A stretch of 7,233 nucleotides of DNA from Clostridia bacterium. GTDB lineage: Bacteria > Bacillota > Clostridia > Oscillospirales > CAG-382. The stretch covers positions 1-7,233 of the forward strand of contig JAGBCG010000214.1 of the NCBI GenBank assembly GCA_017938055.1, read 5' to 3'. The translations under genes were made by a program, and so were the position numbers. Each line of letters opens with the position of its first letter. The stretch's first letter is position 1. This document shows positions 1 through 5,440 of the stretch, one piece after another. The notes under the pieces are model-generated. The model ran no database searches, was not told the origin of the DNA, and saw only the letters and a list, made by a program, of their open reading frames with translations.

Positions 1-2
1 GA

Positions 3-308
3 ATAGATGGCTGGATGTGTTTAAAAGAGCTTTTTAAGCTGCGTGAAAATCCACATACCAAAGAGCAGGAAGCAACGCTAACTATTATGCGAAACTGCAC
101 AAATCTCATAAGGTGTCTACCATTGTTGATGCACGATACTCACCGCTTTGGAGACGTGTCAACAAAGCCCCATAACATTACTCATGCACCTGATGCACTA
201 AGGTATTTTGCTGTTTCAAGGTACGGAAAACCCTTAACAAAACAAGACGGTAAAGTCATAAAGCTTTCTAAAAAGTTAAACTTATCAAAAAGAAAAATAA
301 AGGGATAG
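3..308 (+). CDS. Terminase large subunit, C-terminal end (5' truncated by window)
   Basis: This is the last ~101 codons of the ATP-driven DNA-packaging motor that docks on the portal and cuts the concatemer. The frame is open from base 3 (Ile-Asp-Gly-Trp before the first Met at 15), so the gene begins outside the window and the ATG at 15 is internal. The diagnostic element is THAPDALRYF at 180-209. Its His-x-x-Asp-Ala-x-x-Tyr pattern is the usual last motif of the RuvC/RNase H-like nuclease domain of large terminases, and the Asp (192-194) is the expected metal ligand. The N-terminal ATPase motifs are not in view. The basic tail (Lys/Arg-rich, residues just before the stop) is common at terminase ends. 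The stop TAG is part of the ribosome-binding site of the portal gene, so the two are tightly linked. The assignment rests on this motif plus the portal next door. Confidence 0.88.
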   Translation: MDGWMCLKELFKLRENPHTKEQEATLTIMRNCTNLIRCLPLLMHDTHRFGDVSTKPHNITHAPDALRYFAVSRYGKPLTKQDGKVIKLSKKLNLSKRKIKG

Positions 309-317
309 GAGAATAAG

Positions 318-2081
318 ATGAAAAACTACAACACCACCAGAATGTTAAAAAAGGAAAAGCTTCATTGCTATTCCACAACCTTTGAGCGTGAGGAAACAGT
401 ATCGTTTTTGTTTGATTACGCTTCAAAGCACAAAAGCTCACTGAATGAATACTGGAGCAAAATGAGAAGGTATTATGACGGTGACCACGACATAAGAGCA
501 ACATCATCAGAGTTTGCATCCGTCAGCGGACTACCCTGGCTTGCTTCTCAAAGCACCGACGGATTTATACATGTGGAAACACAGCTTCAGCCCGCAATAC
601 CCTCTTTTGAGTTTTCACCCCGTGACAAAACCGACCTTGATAAAGCAAAACAGCGAGAAAAAATAGTAAAATTCATCTGCGACAACAACGATATGGAGTA
701 TAAGAACAGCCGCAATGAAAGAAGCCTTAATATTTACGGCTCGGCTGCCTACAAGGTCTGCTGGGATGACAAAGTAAGATTTGGCTGTGATATGGGAGAT
801 GTTTCAATTCAGTGTGCCGATATCAAACGCATTGTGACAGACCCTGCGGCAAGCGATGTGGATGGCTGTGAATATATAGGCTATGTATATCCCATGCACA
901 AAAATCGTGCAAAGAGAGTTTTTGAAAGTGATTTAATTGCAAGAGATGAGGACTTTTCCTCTTATCTTACTCAAACAGGCTTTTTTGATACAGATGAAAA
1001 CCTAATATCCGACAGCTTTGATGTAAATGAGGATATCGTAAAAATTACGGAATGGTGGTTCAGACAACCCACAGACGGACAGTGCGTAATTACCGAAAGT
1101 GACGGCGGAATAAAAAGAAGACGCACCTACAAGTGGAAAGCGGGTGACATAGCTTTAAGCGTTCTTATCAACGGCAAGGAGATAAGATACATACCTAAAT
1201 ACTGGAATAACACAGATTTCGACAGTTTTCCTTTTGTAATATACTCAAAGCTTCCAAGAGAAAATTCTCTCTGGGGAAAAAGTGAACTCGACCTTATTAT
1301 TCCCCTTATAGATGCCAAGGACCGTGAGCTTGCGTATGCTCAGCTCAACAGTGCTTTCTCATCAAATGATATTATTGTTGCAGAGGAAAATGCTTTATGC
1401 GACGGCGAAACTCTTGACAATTCACCCGGCTCTGTCTGGAAGCTTCGTCCCGGTATGATGGGAAAGGTAACACGTCTTGGTAATGCTTCCTCTGCCCAGA
1501 CAGGTCTTTACGCAAATTCTGCATACTGGCAGGGACTTATTGAAAACACAACAGGTAACTTTGAAGTAAGTCAGGGAAAAGAACCCTCAAATGTTACAAC
1601 CGCAACCGGCATTGCACTTCTTAATGAAAGAAGCGAAAGCAGAAAAAATCTCAAAAATGCAGACAGAACAGCGGGCTTTAAACGTCTTTTCCTTCTTTGT
1701 GACATGACGGCACTTGAAAACTACAACGATGGCAGAATTATCAGAATGGGACTTGAAAATGACGACGGTTTTGTGTTCCGTTACGGCGGATATGTCAAAG
1801 GAACACGTGAGAACAGGTATATTCCCTCACTTGATGTCACAGTACACCTTGGAAGTGCCTTGTCAAATTCAAAAGCATTTACTGTTTCGTCACTTTCAAC
1901 ACTCATGAACATGAATATCACAAAAGAAAACTACTATATCGCAAAGGCGTATGTCAGAACAATCGGTATTCCCGAAAGCGAGCAGATTTGCGATTTTTTT
2001 GACAGTGTATACGGCGAAAAAGACATGGATTTACAACAGATTCTTGAAGAGGAAAAAATCCTGAAAGGAGAACAAATATGA
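318..2081 (+). CDS. Phage portal protein
   Basis: This 587-residue protein is inferred to form the dodecameric ring at the capsid vertex through which DNA enters and leaves. The start is ATG 318, preceded by AGGAG at 307-311 that overlaps the terminase stop. Portal-like features run in order. An N-terminal region (about 25-100) has a W/YY-rich helix (EYWSKMRRYYDGDHD) and a proline-rich stretch. A central wing/clip part carries LWGKSELDLIIPLIDAKD (about 318-335), the usual portal GxSxLD... helix that begins the stem. A crown-side part has the conserved SNVTTATG (424-431) followed by ERSESR (437-442). The length and pattern fit the P22/podovirus-like and Clostridium prophage portals rather than the shorter (~400 aa) HK97-type portals. 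The stop TGA overlaps the next start as ATGA, suggesting translational coupling to the scaffold gene. Family identity is from motif recognition, supported strongly by synteny. Confidence 0.88.
   Translation: MKNYNTTRMLKKEKLHCYSTTFEREETVSFLFDYASKHKSSLNEYWSKMRRYYDGDHDIRATSSEFASVSGLPWLASQSTDGFIHVETQLQPAIPSFEFSPRDKTDLDKAKQREKIVKFICDNNDMEYKNSRNERSLNIYGSAAYKVCWDDKVRFGCDMGDVSIQCADIKRIVTDPAASDVDGCEYIGYVYPMHKNRAKRVFESDLIARDEDFSSYLTQTGFFDTDENLISDSFDVNEDIVKITEWWFRQPTDGQCVITESDGGIKRRRTYKWKAGDIALSVLINGKEIRYIPKYWNNTDFDSFPFVIYSKLPRENSLWGKSELDLIIPLIDAKDRELAYAQLNSAFSSNDIIVAEENALCDGETLDNSPGSVWKLRPGMMGKVTRLGNASSAQTGLYANSAYWQGLIENTTGNFEVSQGKEPSNVTTATGIALLNERSESRKNLKNADRTAGFKRLFLLCDMTALENYNDGRIIRMGLENDDGFVFRYGGYVKGTRENRYIPSLDVTVHLGSALSNSKAFTVSSLSTLMNMNITKENYYIAKAYVRTIGIPESEQICDFFDSVYGEKDMDLQQILEEEKILKGEQI
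2064..2080 (+). promoter_or_regulatory. Ribosome-binding site and start of scaffold gene overlapping portal stop
   Basis: AAAGGAG at 2064-2070 lies 7 bases before ATG 2078, all inside the last codons of the portal gene. The portal stop TGA (2079-2081) shares bases with this ATG. This fixes the scaffold start and implies coupled translation of the two proteins. Confidence 0.8.
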
Positions 2082-3031
2082 CAAATACAACCACAAATGC
2101 CACAGATACCGAAAAGCAGGTGCTTTCGGATAATATAAATGATCCCCTTGAACATTCAACTGACGCTGAGCAGAAGCTTTTTACCAAACAGCAGGTGGAA
2201 GCACTCATAACCGACAGAATCAAGCGGGAACGAAAGATTAATGAATCACTTTTGCCTGTAAAGCAGTTGGTAAAGACTCTTTCTGCAAAAGAACAGTTCA
2301 AAGGCAAGTCCTACAGCGAAATTGCACAAAAGCTTGTAAATGTGCTGTCAGACTTTAATGCTAATGACGGTGTCTGTGAAAGATGCGACTCAGGTACTGA
2401 GGATAAAAAAACGGAGGCTTCCGAAAAAAATCCTCTTGTCAAGGAGTCTTGCATTGATGACACAGGCTGTGTCGCAGCACAGTCGGTGGGTAATGACGAA
2501 AACTTACGTGAGGTAAATCACGGCCAGCAAAACGAAGAAAAGGAGGAAAAAGGCGTGCAGGCTTATGAGCAAGTGTCACAAGGCGGAAACGATATTGTAA
2601 AAGAAAAGGAAAATGACAGCTTGTCTGAGGACGGCTTTGTAGAAATAAGCGGTCTGTGCGAGTTTAAGAAAAAGTATCCGGCTGCTGACATGAACAAGCT
2701 TTTTGACAGCGACATGTTTCAAAGCTTTGCTAAAGGCAAAAAGCAAAGTCTTATGGATATTTGCGAAGATTATTGCAGATTTCTTTCTGCTTTTGACAGA
2801 AAGAATCCTGACTTTGAACAACAGCCGCACGAAGACAATTTTTCTTATGAACAAAGACGAAGCTCTCCCATGTCTTCAACCGCCTTTTCTTCCCATTCGG
2901 GTACGTCACCTGTCAGCGACGGTTTAACCAAACAGCAGATGGAAATAGCAAAAAGTGCGGGACTTTCCTACAGAGAGTACGCCGAGCTTCTTTCATCAAT
3001 TCCAAAGAGTCCGACACGGACTGTTAACTGA
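2078..3031 (+). CDS. Scaffold-type capsid assembly protein
   Basis: This 317-residue, highly charged, largely helical protein sits between portal and coat, the usual place of the scaffold that guides procapsid assembly and then leaves. The N-terminal part has FTKQQVEALITDRIKRERK (35-53), the pattern seen at the head of Gp20-type scaffold proteins, followed by a helical stretch to about 92. A polar Lys/Glu/Asp-rich linker (about 95-183) carries four cysteines, including CERC (100-103). A compact helical block (184-239, with FVEISGLCEFKKKYPA) resembles central domains of scaffold proteins in Clostridium-type prophages. A Ser/Pro-rich spacer follows, then a short C-terminal helical hairpin (LTKQQMEIAKSAGLSYREYA, 283-302), a plausible coat-binding tail. 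No serine-protease motif is visible, so I do not call it a protease fusion. The linker contains a candidate internal start (see 2541-2557). Scaffold function is inferred from position and composition. Confidence 0.75.
   Translation: MTNTTTNATDTEKQVLSDNINDPLEHSTDAEQKLFTKQQVEALITDRIKRERKINESLLPVKQLVKTLSAKEQFKGKSYSEIAQKLVNVLSDFNANDGVCERCDSGTEDKKTEASEKNPLVKESCIDDTGCVAAQSVGNDENLREVNHGQQNEEKEEKGVQAYEQVSQGGNDIVKEKENDSLSEDGFVEISGLCEFKKKYPAADMNKLFDSDMFQSFAKGKKQSLMDICEDYCRFLSAFDRKNPDFEQQPHEDNFSYEQRRSSPMSSTAFSSHSGTSPVSDGLTKQQMEIAKSAGLSYREYAELLSSIPKSPTRTVN
2541..2557 (+). promoter_or_regulatory. Candidate internal ribosome-binding site and in-frame GTG start within scaffold gene
   Basis: AGGAGG at 2541-2546 stands 8 bases before GTG 2555, which is codon 160 of the scaffold frame. 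Initiation here would give a 158-residue C-terminal product (2555-3031) with the compact central block and the C-terminal helical tail but without the Gp20-like N-terminus and linker. A scaffold made from a nested in-frame start is known in lambda (Nu3 within C). The caution is that the purine-rich site is also simply Lys-Glu-Glu coding sequence, and other chance SD-like strings occur in the same linker. Confidence 0.35.
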
Positions 3032-3055
3032 TTAATTTTGTAAAGGAGAAAAACT

Positions 3056-3703
3056 ATGATTTATTCATTCAGTCTTACGGGAGCAAATACCCCCGCAATT
3101 AAAGAATTTGACATTGAAAAAAACACAGCAATTACGAGTGGTACAGTAGTTTACATTGACCAGAATGGTGTTGTAAATAAAGATGGAAACGGCAGCGTTT
3201 TAGGTGTTGCCGCAGAGGACCATTCCGGTGAAAAAGATATTCTCAATTCAAGAGCAAATGCAGATAAAATCAGAGTAGATATTACTCTTGGTGGCGTATA
3301 CAAGATGCCCTGTCCTATTTTTGAAGCAAGTGAAAACTCGGATGCAACAAGCTTTGCATGTGAAAGCACAGGCATTGACAATAGCTGCAAGGGATACCTT
3401 GTGCTTGTAAGCAAAAATTCTGACAGCACCAATACTGATTACTGTGGCAAGAGAAGAAAAATCACCGCAGTAGCAGTTTCAGGCGACAAGGCAGTATTTG
3501 CACTTGAAGAAGCAGGAGCAGCTTGCAAGGGTGATAAGTATGCATTTGTACCTGCAACAGGATTTGTTGGAAGCATTGACGAGTCTGCAAAGGACTTTTG
3601 TGCATCAGCCGCGTCTGGAAATGATGCTGCACTCACAGTGGTTTCCTGCAACACAGAAACTCTTACTATTGAAGCAGTCCTTGGCTCAAAGCTTTTCAAC
3701 TAA
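3056..3703 (+). CDS. Capsid decoration / cement-like protein
   Basis: This 215-residue protein is predicted to be mostly beta-strand. It is translated from ATG 3056 with AAAGGAG at 3042-3048. Its first ~90 residues follow the pattern of phage capsid cement proteins: an ITSGTVVYID strand pair (26-35), a short Gly/Asn turn, then VLGVAAEDHS (48-57), and a strand-rich DKIRVDITLGGVYKMP (70-85). The gene lies between scaffold and coat, where lambda carries its decoration gene D, so binding to the outside of the mature shell is the likely role. The second half (about 100-215) has further short strands with Gly/Ser/Asp turns. It may be a second domain, making the protein about twice the size of lambda gpD-type proteins. 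It has seven cysteines (86, 102, 111, 130, 157, 182, 198). A head-fibre or other minor head protein is the alternative. Confidence 0.6.
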   Translation: MIYSFSLTGANTPAIKEFDIEKNTAITSGTVVYIDQNGVVNKDGNGSVLGVAAEDHSGEKDILNSRANADKIRVDITLGGVYKMPCPIFEASENSDATSFACESTGIDNSCKGYLVLVSKNSDSTNTDYCGKRRKITAVAVSGDKAVFALEEAGAACKGDKYAFVPATGFVGSIDESAKDFCASAASGNDAALTVVSCNTETLTIEAVLGSKLFN

Positions 3704-3726
3704 TACTTTAAAAAGGAGAAATTACA

Positions 3727-4647
3727 ATGAACGATATTTATACATGGCATAATGACCTTTATCCTCTTATCAAAAAGCGTTTTGATTTGAGATATGCAAA
3801 AAGACTTGATGTTATTTCAGAGGTTTGCGACGTTGTAAATCAGGACGATGTAGACTTTAGAATCGAGGGCGTCGGCGGTTATGGCGAAATGCCCGTTTAT
3901 GACGGAACAACCGTTGCAAGTGCCGATTCAAAGCGTACCTTTATTACAACCATAACTCCCAAAGAGCATGCTTTGAGAGTGACCTCCTCCTTTAAAAAGG
4001 CAAAGCTCGACTATAGCGGAGAATCCAAGAAGATAGGAACACGTCTTGCAGACTCTGCATACATGACTGTTCTGAATGAGTTCTACAGACTTTTCGGCTC
4101 TGCTTTCACAAATGTTGGTGCTGACGGTAAGCCCTGGGCAAGCACAGAGCATCCTATCAGCTGTGAGGAGGGCTGTGGCACATTCTCAAACCTCATACAT
4201 GACAACCTTTCTGTTGCTGCCATTACAAAGGCACAGACACAGGCAAGCCGCTTTGTAACACCTGACGGACTTCCCTTTGCGTGCAACATGGACCTGCTTC
4301 TTGTAAGCCCTGAGCTTGAAGCAAAAGCTAAGGAAATCTGCGGACCTAATTCAAGACTTATTCCCGAAAAGAATCCTGATGAGAGTGCAGCACAAAATGC
4401 GGCAAATCCCGTTTATGGCATGAAGTATCTTGTTGTAGGCGGAGGAAACGCAGGCTTCACAGGCAAGCAGTGGGCAGTTGCCGATTCACTTATGCTTTCA
4501 GAAGTTTTAAAGCTTGTGTACATTACAAAGCCTACAGTTCTTGTTTCACCTCAGGACAATCCTCTTGTAACAGACTACATCGGTTACGTTGATTTTGCCT
4601 TTGGTTTTGGCGATGCAAGACCTATTATCTTTTCTAATCCTGCATAA
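3727..4647 (+). CDS. Major capsid protein, HK97 fold
   Basis: This 306-residue protein is inferred to be the coat that builds the icosahedral shell. The start is ATG 3727 with AAGGAG 8 bases upstream (3713-3718). Visible coat features are a short N-terminal arm, a flexible Gly-rich segment (EGVGGYGEMPVYDG, 47-60) where the HK97 extended loop would lie, a long helix ending in FYRLFGSAF (119-127), and the block DGKPWASTEHP (133-143). After that come an NLIHDNLS helix start (155-162), an LLLVSPELEAKAKEI region (190-204), the NPVYGMKYLVVGG strand (227-239), and a C-terminal domain ending in FGFGDARPII. The DGKPW...HP, SNL and VSPELE...A series matches the Mu gpT-like / HK97-fold coat family as I know it. 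There is no obvious long N-terminal delta domain, in keeping with a separate scaffold protein. It should be the most abundant product; the terminator downstream of the next gene fits that. Confidence 0.85.
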   Translation: MNDIYTWHNDLYPLIKKRFDLRYAKRLDVISEVCDVVNQDDVDFRIEGVGGYGEMPVYDGTTVASADSKRTFITTITPKEHALRVTSSFKKAKLDYSGESKKIGTRLADSAYMTVLNEFYRLFGSAFTNVGADGKPWASTEHPISCEEGCGTFSNLIHDNLSVAAITKAQTQASRFVTPDGLPFACNMDLLLVSPELEAKAKEICGPNSRLIPEKNPDESAAQNAANPVYGMKYLVVGGGNAGFTGKQWAVADSLMLSEVLKLVYITKPTVLVSPQDNPLVTDYIGYVDFAFGFGDARPIIFSNPA

Positions 4648-4660
4648 GGAGTGAAAAAGC

Positions 4661-4921
4661 ATGAACTTTATTTCAAAAATACCCGATGAGGTAAAATGTA
4701 TCACGATAAAAGCAAATACCAAAGCTGTAATTGATACAAAGGGACTCTGCTGTACTCTTAAGCCATCAGACTGCGATGTGTTTGTCAAAGCAAAGGCATC
4801 AGAAGAAGACGCAGATGCTTTTATTGTAAGAAGCGGCGAGAGCCTTGATTTTTGTTCATCCGTAACAGTATTTGCTAGCTCAGATACGTCCGTTTACTGT
4901 ATGTTCTATAATACACTTTAA
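4661..4921 (+). CDS. Small cysteine-rich beta protein of the head module, function unknown
   Basis: This 86-residue protein is encoded right after the coat gene. AAGGAG (4646-4651) overlaps the coat stop codon and lies 9 bases before ATG 4661, so it is a real, co-translated gene. I do not recognise a named family with certainty. The sequence alternates short hydrophobic strands (CITIKANTKAVI, DVFVKAKA, AFIVRSGESLDF, SVTVFASSDTSVYCMFY), a pattern like small beta-sandwich proteins that decorate heads or sit near the capsid vertex in Firmicute phages. The segment SGE-LDF...VFASSDTSVY resembles the end of such small domains. There is no signal peptide or membrane segment. Six cysteines (13, 30, 31, 38, 65, 80) make about 7% of the residues, which is striking. 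It is immediately followed by an intrinsic terminator, so it is the last gene of the first transcript segment. Confidence 0.7.
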   Translation: MNFISKIPDEVKCITIKANTKAVIDTKGLCCTLKPSDCDVFVKAKASEEDADAFIVRSGESLDFCSSVTVFASSDTSVYCMFYNTL

Positions 4922-4928
4922 ATGATTG

Positions 4929-4972
4929 CCTTGCGGCAGCGGCTGAGCAAAGAAGCTGTCGCAGGGTTTTTT
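4929..4972 (+). terminator. Rho-independent terminator after the capsid gene block
   Basis: The arms CCTTGCGGCAGC (4929-4940) and GCTGTCGCAGGG (4955-4966) pair over 12 consecutive positions, counting G-U pairs, around a 14-base loop. Six Ts (4967-4972) follow directly. It begins 7 bases after the stop of the small gene and ends before the adaptor's ribosome-binding site. The base of the strand opposite the T tract is not T-rich in the other direction, so it reads as a + strand terminator. It would thin out transcription of the neck genes relative to the capsid genes. Confidence 0.85.
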
Positions 4973-4985
4973 AATAGTATAACAG

Positions 4986-5002
4986 AAAGGAGAATGACTA
5001 TG
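4986..5002 (+). promoter_or_regulatory. Ribosome-binding site that fixes the adaptor start
   Basis: AAAGGAG at 4986-4992 is 7 bases before ATG 5000, the ideal distance. The in-frame ATG at 4994 is only 1 base from it, and the in-frame ATG at 4922 has no such site and would translate through the terminator hairpin. The adaptor therefore starts at 5000. Confidence 0.85.
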
Positions 5003-5440
5003 AAATCTGCAAAGCAAACGCCTTTTACTTTGGGGTACATCAAAAAACGTATTCTTATGACGTTGGGACAGTATTTTAATGAGGATGGCGGTGCTGTATA
5101 CAACGGTTCAAGAAAGGCACAGCTTGAAGGTGGCATTTCAAGTGCAATATATTCGGCACTTGTTGAAGTATACGAAGTGCTGTACGCAAGTAAAGGACTC
5201 AGTGCACCTTTTATAGATGAAAACACAAGCGATGACTTTGAAACAGAGCTTGATGAGCTTGCACTTGAGGCTGTGGTGTGTCTTGCGGCGAGCAAGCTGT
5301 GCACAGAGGACGAGGCATCCACCTACACAAGACTGCTGTATAAATATAAGGACTTATGCGAGGGTGCTTTTGAGGTGAAAACCAGTCAAAAAACAAGAAA
5401 CGGCTTTTACGGCACGCACAAAAAGCGGGGGATTAACTGA
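5000..5440 (+). CDS. Head-tail adaptor (connector) protein, P22 gp4 / HK97 gp6-like position
   Basis: This 146-residue, mainly helical protein is likely a ring that sits under the portal and joins it to the tail. The longer in-frame reading from 4922 adds 26 residues that encode the terminator hairpin and is rejected. The N-terminal TLGYIKKRILMTLGQYF (10-26) is a typical first helix of phage adaptors. A second helix (GGISSAIYSALVEVYEVLY, 44-62) follows. After an acidic turn comes a long helical part, ELDELALEAVVCLAASKLC (83-101) and ASTYTRLLYKYKDL (106-119), the usual pattern of adaptor proteins that have an Ala-rich helix then a Y-K-rich helix. The C-terminal tail is basic and glycine-containing. 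Its place between coat and propeller gene equals P22 gene 4. The sequence is too divergent to name a family with certainty. The stop overlaps the next start as TGATG. Confidence 0.65.
   Translation: MKSAKQTPFTLGYIKKRILMTLGQYFNEDGGAVYNGSRKAQLEGGISSAIYSALVEVYEVLYASKGLSAPFIDENTSDDFETELDELALEAVVCLAASKLCTEDEASTYTRLLYKYKDLCEGAFEVKTSQKTRNGFYGTHKKRGIN

Noticed and set aside
1954..2307. 117-residue minus-strand open frame across the portal-scaffold junction
   Set aside because: It runs antisense to two coding genes, has a low-complexity Phe/Val/Cys/Ser composition and no recognisable domain.
2457..2516. 19-residue out-of-frame small ORF in the scaffold gene with AAGGAG 10 bases upstream
   Set aside because: It is very short, lies wholly inside a well-supported gene, and the region is purine-rich enough to make SD-like strings by chance.
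2781..2805. Perfect 9-base inverted repeat (TTCTTTCTG / CAGAAAGAA) with a 7-base loop in the scaffold gene
   Set aside because: The stem is AT-rich, has no T tract after it and lies in the middle of conserved-looking coding sequence; it is probably coincidental.
4167..4177. GAGGAGG followed by GTG inside the coat gene
   Set aside because: The GTG is out of frame with the coat protein and too close to the SD-like string; the frame it opens is a shadow.
4907..4912. Perfect TATAAT hexamer near the end of the small gene, just before the terminator
   Set aside because: No acceptable -35 hexamer stands 16-18 bases upstream (bases 4883-4890 match poorly) and there is no TGn extension. Any transcript would also run at once into the terminator.
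4978..4983. TATAAC after the terminator, as a possible promoter for the neck genes
   Set aside because: The 17-base upstream position falls in the right arm of the hairpin (GCTGTC) and does not resemble TTGACA, so there is no basis for a promoter call.
4918..5322. 134-residue minus-strand open frame opposite the adaptor
   Set aside because: It is antisense to a well-supported gene and the terminator, is Ser-rich in the way typical of antisense frames, and has no credible gene context on that strand.
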